This document shows positions 20,704 through 30,754 of a DNA stretch of 64,000 nt, piece after piece. The notes under the pieces are model-generated. The model had not been told where the DNA came from, made no database searches, and saw nothing but the letters and a program-made list of their open reading frames with translations. The stretch comes from Ceratopteris richardii. Its lineage: Eukaryota; Streptophyta; Polypodiopsida; Polypodiales; Pteridaceae. Position numbers and translations under genes: made by a program. How positions within the stretch are numbered: the first letter of the stretch is position 1; the number at the start of each line of letters is the position of its first letter. Location of the stretch: positions 166,868,996 through 166,932,995 of the forward strand of contig CM035413.1 in the NCBI GenBank assembly GCA_020310875.1, written 5' to 3'.

Positions 20704-22088
20704 TATTGTATAGATCCCTCTTTGCGGGAGGGAGCTTTGTCCTTTCTTCTCTTGGTTTCATCTTTCTTTTTTGCTCGGACCGGATCCCGAGTTAACAGTA
20801 GGTTCTTGCGGGGGCTTTTCCACGGTAACACCATCGGTTGTTTCCCTTTGCGGGATGCCTCCAGCTGGGAAGAACGGGACACCGTTTTCTGCTCCGTTTC
20901 CGGAATAGTCGATCCAATGATGGAGCTTTCACTATCCATGTTATCTTCGTTGCTGGTAGTAAAGCCGTCTTCTTTGCTTGTAGTGTAGCCCTCCTGCAAA
21001 GTTTCTTTACTGTCAGGGATCTCCAGGCCTTTGTCGTCGGTGTCCACCTCAAGTTGATTCCCGTCTGGGTAGTCAAACTCGTTGATTTCCTTTTCCAGAT
21101 TGCAATACAAGTTGCTGGAGGGGGAAACAGACTTGTTGTTTCGCTCAGAGGTTGCCCTGGGGCTTCTTTTCCTTCTTCTTCTGACTTCGATGAACCCGTC
21201 TGCGTCAGCTTCTGGATTACTGGGACCCTTGAACTCCTCCACTTTCTTCGAGTGATTCACAGCTCCATTGCTGTCTAGAGCAGTTTTGGGGGCTTCTTGA
21301 TTTGGCTTGCTTTTTCGTCTCAAAGGGCAATCTTTGATCCTGTGGCCTTGAAGGCCGCAGCGAAAGCACGCGTTGGGCAGGTTTTTGTAGCTGATGTCTT
21401 GCTCCCATACCTCCCCTTCGCCCAAGTCCAGTTTGATCTTCGATGGGAGTGGCAAACTGAGGTCTGCCTCGACACAGATTTGAGGGTGCCACCGGGCGTT
21501 GAAAGAGTGTCTTGCTCCTTCATAAATGAGACCACCAATGTCCTCGCGTGAGGCCAACGGCTTGCCGATAGGAGAAACGATGTCCCATACAAAGTTGTAT
21601 AGGAAGTATGGCAGGTTAGGAAGCTCAACCCAGAGGGGGTATCGAAGCGGTTTTGATTTGTCGGGAGTAAAATCAGGGGACCATCTGAATAGGCACAGGG
21701 TCGCCCGGCCGAGTTGCCAAGTTCCGACACTAAGGGCTCGAAACGCCATATCTTCGTTTTCAAAGACTAGCAGCAAGTGGCTTGCCGGTAAGAACTGACA
21801 CTTACAAACAACTAGCCCGCGGGGGAACCACTCGTTGCGGAGCCACTGGCGCACAGTTTCGAGCGGGGGCTTGGGGCCGAAAATTTGGCCGACGAGGCAA
21901 ACTTTCTTGAGCTCCTCCTGAGTTGACAAAATTGCGGATCTATTGAGGGAGACCAAGGGGGGTTCAGCACCCTCGTGGGTCCCTTGGGCGGCACAAGAAC
22001 CCCCCTCCAACAAAGAGGCCAGGTTAGCGGTCTCCCCGGGAGGAGGGGCCAGATTGCTTCTCACAAGCGAGGGGGTTGCCAAGTCCAT
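20703..22088 (-). CDS. LINE ORF1: DUF4283-like, zinc-knuckle RNA-binding protein
   Basis: An intact frame of 461 codons. The middle resembles the DUF4283 region of plant LINE/retroelement proteins (VGQIFGPKPPLETVRQWL, LVFENEDMAFRAL, YPLWVELPNLPYFLY). A CX2CX4HX4C knuckle, CFRCGLQGHRIKDC, lies near residues 245-258, and the C-terminus is charged and disordered, ending in a lysine/arginine-rich stretch. It should bind LINE RNA and act as a chaperone in the RNP. The stop and the ORF2 start share a base (TAATG), which suggests ORF2 is made by termination-reinitiation. Confidence 0.88.
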   Translation of the reverse strand: MDLATPSLVRSNLAPPPGETANLASLLEGGSCAAQGTHEGAEPPLVSLNRSAILSTQEELKKVCLVGQIFGPKPPLETVRQWLRNEWFPRGLVVCKCQFLPASHLLLVFENEDMAFRALSVGTWQLGRATLCLFRWSPDFTPDKSKPLRYPLWVELPNLPYFLYNFVWDIVSPIGKPLASREDIGGLIYEGARHSFNARWHPQICVEADLSLPLPSKIKLDLGEGEVWEQDISYKNLPNACFRCGLQGHRIKDCPLRRKSKPNQEAPKTALDSNGAVNHSKKVEEFKGPSNPEADADGFIEVRRRRKRSPRATSERNNKSVSPSSNLYCNLEKEINEFDYPDGNQLEVDTDDKGLEIPDSKETLQEGYTTSKEDGFTTSNEDNMDSESSIIGSTIPETEQKTVSRSSQLEASRKGKQPMVLPWKSPRKNLLLTRDPVRAKKKDETKRRKDKAPSRKEGSIQ

Positions 22089-22344
22089 GACAAAAAAGGG
22101 GGGACGCTCCGAGAAAGAAGAACTTTTACTAAAACTCTGAGAAGAGAAGCATCAGGAAGAGCCCAAAAAGCCCAACACAATGAAAGGTAGCTCTCTTCTT
22201 TTTCTTTCAGATCTTTACTCTTTTTCTTTCTCCTTTTTTCTTCTTTTTTCTTTCTCCTTTTTTCTTTTTTTCTTTCCACTTTTTGAAGCTTCACTTTTCT
22301 GACGATCTTTTAATTTATCTCGAGCTCCCAGGTTACTGCAGCCA
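22089..22344 (-). other. Purine-rich leader upstream of LINE ORF1
   Basis: On the minus strand this stretch is a GA-rich tract (plus-strand TTTCTTTCTCC repeats, 22197-22285) just upstream of the ORF1 start. No gene. Confidence 0.6.
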
Positions 22345-22900
22345 GAATAGGGCGGGGCGGAGGGGTATCGCGACCGCGGGCGGGGTATCGCGACCAGCAG
22401 GGGGGGGGGGTATCGGGACAAGCAGGGGGGGTAGGTATCGCGACCGGAGGGGCGGGGGGTATCGCGACCGCGGGCGGGGGTAGGTATCGCGGGGGGGTAG
22501 GTATCGCGATCGGCGGCGGGGGTAGGTATCGCAGGGGGGGGTAGGTATCGCAGGGGGGGTAGGTATCGCAGGGGGGGTAGGTATCGGGATCGGCGGCGGG
22601 GCGGGGTATCGCATTAAGGAGGGAGCATTAAAACCGAGGCAGAGGGAGGAAGGTATCGCGACCGGCGGGGTGAGGGGTATCGCGACCGCGGGCGGCGGGG
22701 TATCTCGACCAGCAGGGGGTGTGGGGTATCGCAGGAGTATCGGGCGCCGCCAGGAGAGCAGAACCACCGACCGGAGGTATCGCGATCGCCCACGCACAGC
22801 AGGTATCGCCGATCAAGTCTCCACCCAGGGAGGCGTCAGCGATACCTCCAACGGAGATATCGCGACACCAGGCATCCGGGGAGACGATCGCGAACGCAAC
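22345..22900 (-). repeat. GC-rich TATCGCGA-containing tandem array in LINE 5' region
   Basis: More than 20 degenerate units of roughly 15-25 bases repeat GGGGTATCGCGACC with variable G-rich spacers; the palindrome TCGCGA recurs. Composition is very GC- and CpG-rich in an otherwise AT-rich window, and the CpGs are largely intact. Its place upstream of ORF1 is where LINE promoters lie, so it may be a promoter monomer array; that is inference. Confidence 0.8.
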
Positions 22901-23708
22901 GCAGAACCACACTTAGAGGCTCACCTAATGGAGGTCGAAGAGGAGCACGTGTTCTGCTCGTCCAGAAGGAGCTTTTATGGTTCTGTTCCAGCACCAACAC
23001 ATTCTCGCGTCATCAATGAAACTTCTTGTTATCTGCACACCGATGATTTCTCAATGACATGGTGCTGAGTGGTCTTAATGACAAGCGTATTACTAATTTT
23101 TTCGTGTTTACAAAACATCAATTTATATATGTGAGGCATATCTCGACTCTCAAGCATTGCTTGCTTTAAAGTACACTACCTGACGAATAGCCACCACATT
23201 GATGTGCATTTTTTTCTCTATGTTCTTTAATGGACAACTGTGAAGTTTGTAGAGTAAAAGCTCCGTAGGTTTACAATCATTGTGTATTGTTCTTTGCCTT
23301 TAGTCCAAGGCTCAATACTCTGTCCTATGTGTAACGTTCTTTCTTTTTGTTCGAACCATTTAACATTGCATTGGTTGAGTACATAGAAGGCCGAACATGC
23401 ATTTTGTTTGTAGTATGAACTGCACCTGAATGACAGAGTGCTTGCTTCATTTCTGTTAGTCACGGGATCAAATTTTGAATCCGCTACAAGTCTGCAATGT
23501 TATTCCGTTCTCCTAAAATTTCTCTTACAATTGATGCCAATGATCTGACAAGGCTGAATTTCAATTCTACATGATTTTTCAAAAGATTTCTTTCCTCAAA
23601 CCTACAAAGCTTCATAGCTTATGGTTTTCTTTTGCTCTGTATAACCGTTGATGTTGCATAAGCAGAAGAGATGTTTATTTCGAACTAATTTTTGCCAGGT
23701 TCCCCAAT
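22901..23708 (-). other. 5'-most segment of the LINE insertion
   Basis: No coding sequence is supported. After about 23080 composition turns AT-rich, unlike the array beside it, yet it lies inside the target-site duplications. It may be true 5' UTR, or sequence joined by template switching during insertion. Confidence 0.5.
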
Positions 23709-23724
23709 CCCTATGGAGATTGTT
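23709..23724. repeat. LINE target-site duplication, right copy
   Basis: Exact second copy of 16719-16734. Confidence 0.93.
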
Positions 23725-24090
23725 GTTCCCATTTTGTGGGTGGCCATTGATCAAAAGCTTCTTCTAGAAGACTCCTTGTATTCACGAATGGGTGACCTTT
23801 GCTCCTTCGATGAGCAATGCTTTGAAAGCTTCCTTTTGATGCAAGAGTTGTAGATTTGGTAGGCTGAGGCACATGATAAGTTTCCTAGAACCCTTGTTTT
23901 TAAGGAAGTTAATAAGTACTATTTTACAATTCAAAATCAGATTGGACTACTAGAAAATTTAAAGTCTCGTGGTTCATTCCTTACAACATTTTGGCCCAAC
24001 TTGGTCTAAAAACTTTTTGGTTGTAGATGTTTGTCGAAGAACCGATTAAAAATTTGGTCAACAGACCAAAGCTCTACCCTTTTCAGTACC
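23709..24090 (+). pseudogene. Gypsy element G3, downstream part (end of integrase)
   Basis: Begins with the second copy of the 16-bp duplication and continues the interrupted integrase: PMEIVVPILWVAIDQKLLLEDSL, a phrase typical of the post-core region of plant gypsy integrases, followed by a leucine-rich stretch with stops. The match fades after about 24090. Confidence 0.75.
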
Positions 24091-26084
24091 CTTCCACATG
24101 TGCAATCATTTTTTTGCTATGCATGATTTTGCGTGTTGATTATTATGCCATTGGAGAAGATGAAGAAACCAGATCAACATCAAATCACAGGTATTAGTTT
24201 CTACTATCAGATTATCATTTGCAAGTCATATCTTAGAAGAGCACTTATGAAGAGATTTGAAGGATTGAAGAAGTGCTTTCATACACTTTCATTCTTTGAA
24301 AGTAAAAGCATTAGCTACATCAAATCAAAACTGTCAAGAACAAGGAAATTAGATGAGTTTTGATAGATCTCTTTCATGGCAAGAAAGCTCATCTAAGAAG
24401 ACAAATTTGGAGATGAGATGAGTTTTGGTTTCAGCCAATCTTGTGTAATACGTTGGTTGGAAGTTTTTTTATCACATTGTATACCTAGAGAGGTAATTCA
24501 ACATTCAGCCAAAAGGTTGGTGAATTCAGTCATATCAGTCACATTTGAAGTAGAATTTTGATTGAGAGATATGAGGAGATGGTAAAACAGGATTATATAT
24601 TCACTTCCATTTGTATACCATGTTTGTTTTGTCTCTTAATCTTAGCACTAGAGGAAGAGAAACATTCATTCAAAGAATTTAAGAAAGCTTGCTACTTCAA
24701 AGTTGAAGAAAACAAAAGGTATGGAAGAGAAGTTTGAAGATGTTGACATCATTAGGTGGAAGAAAGATGTAGAAGAAAAAAGTCCAACATTTCCAAAGGG
24801 AAAGTAAGACTTCCTTTTCTCTTATATTTTCCATATAGCTTTCCTACTTTTATCCTCTACATCCAAAGACAAGTCTAAGAGAACATCTTCTGAAGAAGAA
24901 AGTTTAAAGAAGAAGGAGTTTCTTGTTTTGCATTATACTTGGTCATGTTTTAGTAGGTTTTGACAAAGAATTACATTGAGAGAAAGAAAAGCAGCAGATA
25001 TATATTTTGACTCATATGTGTATGAGTTATGTTTTAGTTGAAGATTTTGAGCAGGAAACTTATATGTTCCCTCAACGAATTCTTGGAGTGTCAATACAGA
25101 GCTACTTGGTATATGATGAGTTTCAAAGAAGTATTTTTCTTCTTTACCTAACTTTTGAGGTAAAAGAGTATTTGTAGCACATGTGGGAGACTTGGAGTGA
25201 GGTTTTTTGAGTTTGGAAAAGTTAGTTCATATTTAATATATTTTAGAGACATTCAAGTAGCAAATCAAACATTCAGTCATGAAAGTTTGATGAGAGCAAA
25301 TTCTACACAGATATTTTGTTAGAGAGATAGTGATAGATCTTGAGTATTTATGAGTCAATTGTCTATCCTTTGTTTGAAAAGTTCTTAGCATTGGAAGAAG
25401 TAAGTCAAAAATTCAAATTCTATCAGATTTGTGTTGGAGAGAAAAAGAAGAAGTTAGTTGTTATCTTGCAGAAGATTATGGATCCTAAAATTTTGTTTGA
25501 GATACAGGGATTGATCACTGAAGATCAGATTTATTGAAAGAAGGAAGATGTTTCAGATTTCATAAAGTTTGATATAATTTGAAGAATTCTGGATACTAGT
25601 GTTAAATCATCCAGGAGGTGATTAAACATGAAGACTTATTTTCAGCCATATGTAAAAGAATGCAGAGTCATACCTACATGTGTATTCCTATAGGCAGGTG
25701 TATTCCTATAGGCTATATCATGTATTCCTATATTTCCTTTGTCAATTTCTCTTTATGTTCCAGCTTTGAAAGAAGAAGGAAGAAGGAGAATGTCTAGAGA
25801 AAGTTCCTGTTAGGGTGTTCTTGTTTAGGAGAAAGTTCCAAAGTTCTATTGCAAAGAAGCTTGATATTTCAGAGAGGTATGTTACTTATGAAGTGCACAC
25901 ATATATGTTTATAGCATCCTTTGAAGGAAAGAGGTATGAAAGACTTACAGATAGAACAAGGATGATGACAAGATGACATCATAGAATGAAATTTTGAGAC
26001 TCATGAGTTGAGATGAGTTGAGTTTAGTTGAGTACAGTCAGACATGAACCAGCTAGTGTTCATAATACACTAAGTTGTGAGTTG
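24091..26084. other. Unassigned AT-rich host sequence left of G2
   Basis: Only short frames, none with a recognised domain (the longest, 24133-24363 and 25340-25537, look random). A short tandem repeat of GTATTCCTATAGGC lies near 25680-25715. With 38158-38448 and 50025-51100 it would be contiguous if G2 and the tandem copia element were removed. Confidence 0.4.
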
Positions 26085-26089
26085 TCAGT
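26085..26089. repeat. G2 target-site duplication, left (TCAGT)
   Basis: TCAGT directly abuts the LTR start at 26090 and is repeated at 38153-38157. Confidence 0.85.
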
Positions 26090-26326
26090 TGTTTATTGTT
26101 AACCTTTGGAGTTGTCCTCTCCAATCATTATAGCACAAAGGATCAATTACACATCTTTAAATTGTCAATCTGGGAAGTATGCAAAGACCACAACCCCTTC
26201 TAGTTAATGGAATCCAAGAATAAGGGTTAAGATGACTGTTTTTCTGAGTAATTATGAAGAAGGAGAGAAATATCTAGGGTTTTGATTATCTTGAGTTTTA
26301 TAATAGCATTTTCAATGATCTTTGTG
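26090..26326 (-). repeat. G2 3' LTR, outer part (normal orientation)
   Basis: Matches 37414-37568 in the same direction, apart from an extra 82 bases (about 26229-26310) here. It stops abruptly after ...ATGATCTTTGTG at 26326, where the right LTR continues with CCTAAAATGTGCC. Confidence 0.9.
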
Positions 26327-26468
26327 AACTTTACAAAGCTAGCAGGACCTAAAGCAGGAACATGACCAACAAAGAAGTATATGATTGATACAACAGAGTG
26401 TTATATCTACATATAAAGATGCCAATGATCCAGCTTGTATTTTATTAATAAGAGTAATGTGACTCATA

Positions 26469-26942
26469 GTGGCATGTATAGAAACATTTCTAGATACAGA
26501 TGTCAGAACTCTCAAGTATATTGGATTCAATTCACTGACTGATGCTTTACTTTTTGATCTAAGTGAAACTCCAAACCGAATTCGCTTAATGGCATATTAT
26601 AGTAGAACAGTATTTTTGGGTAGCCATTATCTCCACATTTTTGAGGATGCCTTCGACTACGGATTTTTTGAAAGAGAGTCAGAAATCTTTGGGAATTTAT
26701 CAGTAGTCACAAAATCCAGACTCACTACATATGAAGCTGCATTTGAAGAAAGATGTGATAGATAAACCAGAAGCAGCAGTACAATGGAGAAAAGCTTTAT
26801 TTGAGATGGTGAATAATTTGAACATTACAGAAAGAAAAAGTCATGATCTATTGTCACATGTTTATCAAAGAAAAAAGAAATGAAGGAAGCTCTCATTACT
26901 TATCTGCAGGAATATTTTTTGTCAGGAGCCAAAAAAGTCTAG
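26469..26942 (+). pseudogene. C-terminal part of the G2 3' accessory ORF, inside the inverted segment
   Basis: An open stretch at 26469-26765, then a frameshift near 26750 into a second frame that runs past one stop and ends at a TAG (26940-26942), immediately before the polypurine tract. The protein text is mixed hydrophobic/charged (for example DALLFDLSE, YYSRTVFLGSHYL), so it looks globular, unlike the coiled-coil part before it. No family recognised. It is in phase with 27584-30754 across the inversion joint. Confidence 0.7.
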
Positions 26943-26949
26943 GAGGGGA

Positions 26950-27533
26950 TGTTAGAAGAAGTAGTTTTTTGAAAGGAAATTATTTGTAAAATGTCAAAAA
27001 TTTGTAGAAATATTTATACAAATGATGTAAAATTGAGGAAGAGTCTTCCTCATGTAAATTAGAATCATATTTAATTTTTCTAGAATTTTTGGAAGCTCTT
27101 TGATAGCATATTTTTAGATTAGAAGGGAAAAGGACCAAAATTTAAGTGTGAAAAGCGACACTTGAAAAAGTATAAAAGATAATTTCCTCTATTTTGAGAG
27201 GGTTGGTTGTATTATTTTTGCTATCCAAGTAATGTGAAGAGCTCTCCTGCAGAAAATTGTGTGTTCTCCTTGCATGTTCTTTCTCTTGATTTGTTGAGTC
27301 TATTCTTTGTGTCATCCATGGAATTTGTAAGCTTCAGTTGTGTATTTCTGAGTATGGTGTATGAAGAGAGGTGATTCTCAGTGTATTGAATAAGAAACTG
27401 TAGAAGAACAAAGCTAGAAATGGAAATTCTCAGTTTTCACATAATCGTGATTGTCTCATCTGTGTGATACAGGTACTGTTTTTGAAATTTGACTTCATAA
27501 TTGCATTCTACTATGGAAATGGCACATTTTAGG
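26950..27533 (+). repeat. G2 3' LTR, inner part, inverted
   Basis: 584 bases, starting TGTTAGAAG and ending GCACATTTTAGG, the reverse complement of 37569-38152 with the same length. A TATA box (AAGTATAAAAG) lies at about 27168-27178. Confidence 0.92.
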
Positions 27534-30500
27534 TCAGCTCCTTCCTGGTCCTCTACTTGTGTAGTCACTACCTGCTCTTCAACCTATTTTTGTGAATTTT
27601 CCAAATTTTTCTGTAGATCCTCCACCATCAACATAAGTCCTTGATTCTGGCATATCAACAACTCTTTCTCTGATTTCCATTCACTTCTTTCTTTTTCCCT
27701 ATCCAAATGTAATTTACCCCTTTCTTCTGCTATGTCCAAATGTAGTTTGTTGTATCCTCTCATTGCACTTGCAGCATGTATACTGGCCTGCTTCTCCATT
27801 TCTTTGACCTCTTTCAATTCTGCTTGTAGCTTCAGAATTTCTCTATTCAACTCTTCCCTCTCATCCTGGGTTATTTGTTCAATCTTGCTCTCTTCTTTCA
27901 TTTGGCCTTCCTCCAACAACAATCTGTTTATATCTTCATTTGCCTTAACCATGATCTGATATGAGTTTTGAAGGGTTCTGAACCTTCCTTCTATTTTCTT
28001 TAATTCCATTTCCATTTTGCTACTATGCTCCATCTGCTTAGCACATTTGTCATCAAGAAACTGGATTTTATTTTGTTGTTGAACCTCCAGTTCTTCCAAT
28101 TAGATTATCCTTTTAGTCAAATCTTTATTTCTTCCCTGAATAACCCTCAACTGTTCCTCTAACTGTTCCTTTTCTTTCTTTTGTTCAGTAATAATTCTAC
28201 TGCCTTTCACAAACTCTTATTCAGCCACCATTCTTGATATAATCATATTTCTAGTAGATGGTCTGAATTGCTCTATATTACTCATGATAATTTTGCAGGC
28301 AGACCTGATATCCTTGGGTATCCTTTCCAACCCAGCTTCTAGCTCCACTTGCTTCACTTCTATCTGCTTTTCCTCTTTGCATTCATTTTCTTCTTCATCC
28401 TCTTCCTCATATTCTATAACCTGATTTTCTTGCTCTTCATAGCCCTTTTCTTCTTCCATTTCTTCTACCTTCTTTTCCTCAATTTCTTGTTGTTTCTCTT
28501 CAATGACATGTCTTTCCTTTAACTGGACTTTGTTATCTTGGATCTTTACTGAGTCACTCTCTGCTGAGATCTTTATCTGATCATTTATTTGCTGCTCCTT
28601 TTGTCCCTCCTCCTGCTCATCTATGTCCATAAAATCTAATTCTTCTTCCTTTTCCTGATTTTCTGTATGTGTGGACTCTTCATTATGATTAAGATCATAA
28701 AGTATCTCTTCTATACTCTAATTTACATCTCTTTCTGTATTTCCTTCTTTAACCTCTTTGAAATCCATATTTTCCAATACTTCCTCTGTTTCCTCTATCT
28801 GACCTTTATCTTCTTTATTGTGCACTGGGCTGCATAACTGAGCTTCCTTTTCTACTTCTAGTTTTTCCTCATTTAGTTGGGAATAGGTTTGCTGAGATGG
28901 TTTTGTACATATTGCTTTGAACCCTGTGTCCACCAATCCACTACTAAATTCTTTCCTTGCTTCAACCTCTTCTTCCCTCATTACTTCTTTACCTTTTAAT
29001 ATCCTTTTTTCCTCTCCAGGGCTAACTTGTTTTGCTGCTTCTTTATAGACATGTATCCCTTGTGACTTCTGGCTCAAATCTTCTAGTGTTTTGTTTTTTA
29101 CAGAGGCTTGTACTGTCATTATTGGTGTGCTAGGTATTGAGAGATTTAAACTTTTCAAAAGAAATTTCTCAATGTCACTTTCTGAATCTGAAGAAAATTG
29201 TGAGGAACTGGCTATCCCTTGTTTGTCCATTCTATGTTCTTCTAATGCAATTGATTCCTCCTTATTCTTTTCTTCTAATGACAATTTTATAGATTTCTCC
29301 GTCTCTACATGTTTAGCTACCTTACCCTTATTCTTTTTGGTTAGCCTCTTTTTCTGCACATGTTTTTTCTAAACCTTCTTCTTCACTATTATTGTAGTTT
29401 TGGTTTCAGGAGGACCTTGTAACTCCTGAAAATATGCCAACAATTCCACTTCCTTTTTGACAAATACTTCTTCAGTTTCCACAGCCATCATCTGATCATG
29501 TAGCTCTTCATAATGTTCCACTTCTTCTTTTATCCAGTCAATTGCTTTGCACGAATAATTCTCCAACATCTTCTGATACTGAGCTTCATAAATTGCTCTT
29601 TTATCATTTCCTTGAGTTAGATAAGCATACAACTATTCCTTACTTGTTTGAGGTTCCTTTGAGGACTGTACTTCCTTCTAGGCAGCTTCATGCTCTTCTT
29701 TTGTTGCTTCCTCCTGTTCCAATACTACCTTCTTGGGATCCAATCTTCTCTTTTTTACTGGAATAACTTCTTCTGATATTCCTTTCCTTTTCCTTTCTGA
29801 TCCCCTCACGCTTGTTTGGGCTTCTACTTCTCTTATGGACATCATCTTAGAAGGGCTTTTAACTCCTGACATCAAACTTCTGAAATATTGAGCTTCTGGA
29901 GCCAATTTCAGGTGATCCTCCATTCCTAAAACATGATATCTGATTCTAGTTAGAAACTGTGCTCCATTCATAAACTTCTTCTGCTCCCAATGCTTTACTA
30001 CTTCCTTTAGTTGATCATGGATGTAGGAAGTTACATCCATTACTCCAAATGGCTTGGTCATGTCCTTATTATTGAACATAATCAATGTCACTTGCTTATG
30101 TGGCATGGTATATCTAGGCAGCTTTGGAAAGCACAAATATTGAAGAAACATCTTGATAGCATATTCTTCATTCTCTTTTCCTTTGAAATCCACGAATTTG
30201 GAATATCTAGCATAGGCTGCTTTATTCTTCTTGACAAAACTATTATCCAATTTAGTTCCCATGGAATAGAATTGGAGAGCTTCCCTGATGTGATCTGCTT
30301 TTATAGTGATATATGCCTCTTTGTTCTTTTTGTCCTTGACTGAACATCTAAAATATGCTTCATTGCCTTTGCCAACTTCCAATAGACTATTCATAACTTG
30401 TGATACTCTCTCAAAATCTACAAAGAAAAGAGGTTCATCCAGTAGTCTGTGTAACCCTACTGCTTTCCATCTTTTATAATTGACTGCATTTTTTTGAAAT

Positions 30501-30754
30501 TTGTAGAATTCTTGACATAGCATTGTATACTTATAACCTCCAACTCCTACTGTAAAGATGTGCTGACCAATGATACTGAGGGTTTCCTTCAGTTCTTTGG
30601 CTATCTTCTCTTCTTCTGGGATATCTTGCTCTTCATCAGACTCTAGCTCCACCTTTTCCACTGCTGCTTCACTGTCTAAGAACCAATGTCCTCTTGACAA
30701 AGTTACAGAGTCAGCTTTGAAGTCATGAATAGGTAGTTCCTTTGGATTCACCAT
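27534..30754 (-). pseudogene. G2 3' accessory ORF: unknown N-terminal domain followed by long acidic coiled coil
   Basis: Frames at 29678-30799, 29369-29632, 28718-29359, 28217-28630 and 27584-28099 are all in one phase, separated only by stop codons, so they were one protein. The likely first residue is the ATG at 30754-30752 (MVNPKELP), preceded by TTTTCTCCAG. Residues 1 to about 330 look globular (IIGQHIFTVG, DEPLFFVDFERVSQVM, YAIKMFLQYLCFPKLP); a KKRR-rich patch follows, then hundreds of residues rich in E, K and Q with heptad-like patterns, including runs such as EYEEEDEEENE. With the inverted tail the original length is about 1,280 codons. It lies 3' of pol, where Athila-type gypsy elements keep an env-like gene, but no signal peptide or membrane segment is evident. 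I do not recognise the family. Confidence 0.75.

Larger units (their letters stand above)
16735..23708 (-). mobile_element. L1-type LINE, nearly intact, minus strand
   Basis: A 6,974-bp insertion lies between perfect 16-bp target-site duplications. Its 3' end is at the left, where a T run (A tail on the minus strand) follows the duplication. It carries a zinc-knuckle ORF1 and an endonuclease-reverse transcriptase ORF2, broken only by one single-base frameshift, and a long 5' region with a GC-rich tandem array. It sits in the integrase region of gypsy element G3. The intact CpG-rich sequence and the perfect duplication point to a recent insertion. Confidence 0.93.
26327..27533 (+). other. Inverted segment in G2: end of 3' accessory ORF, polypurine tract and most of the 3' LTR
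   Basis: This 1,207-bp block is reversed relative to the rest of G2. Its last 584 bases (26950-27533) are the reverse complement of 37569-38152. Turned round, its left LTR part joins 26326 without gap or overlap, and its coding part joins the accessory frame at 27534 in the same phase. A polypurine tract (GGAGGGGA) precedes TGTTAG at 26950. Confidence 0.9.

Noticed and set aside
22333..22797. Proline-rich minus-strand frame through the GC-rich array
   Set aside because: It is translation of a degenerate tandem repeat; no start context or homology.
22345..22900. CRISPR-like array
   Set aside because: Units are irregular, with no constant repeat and unique spacer pattern, and the context is a plant LINE.
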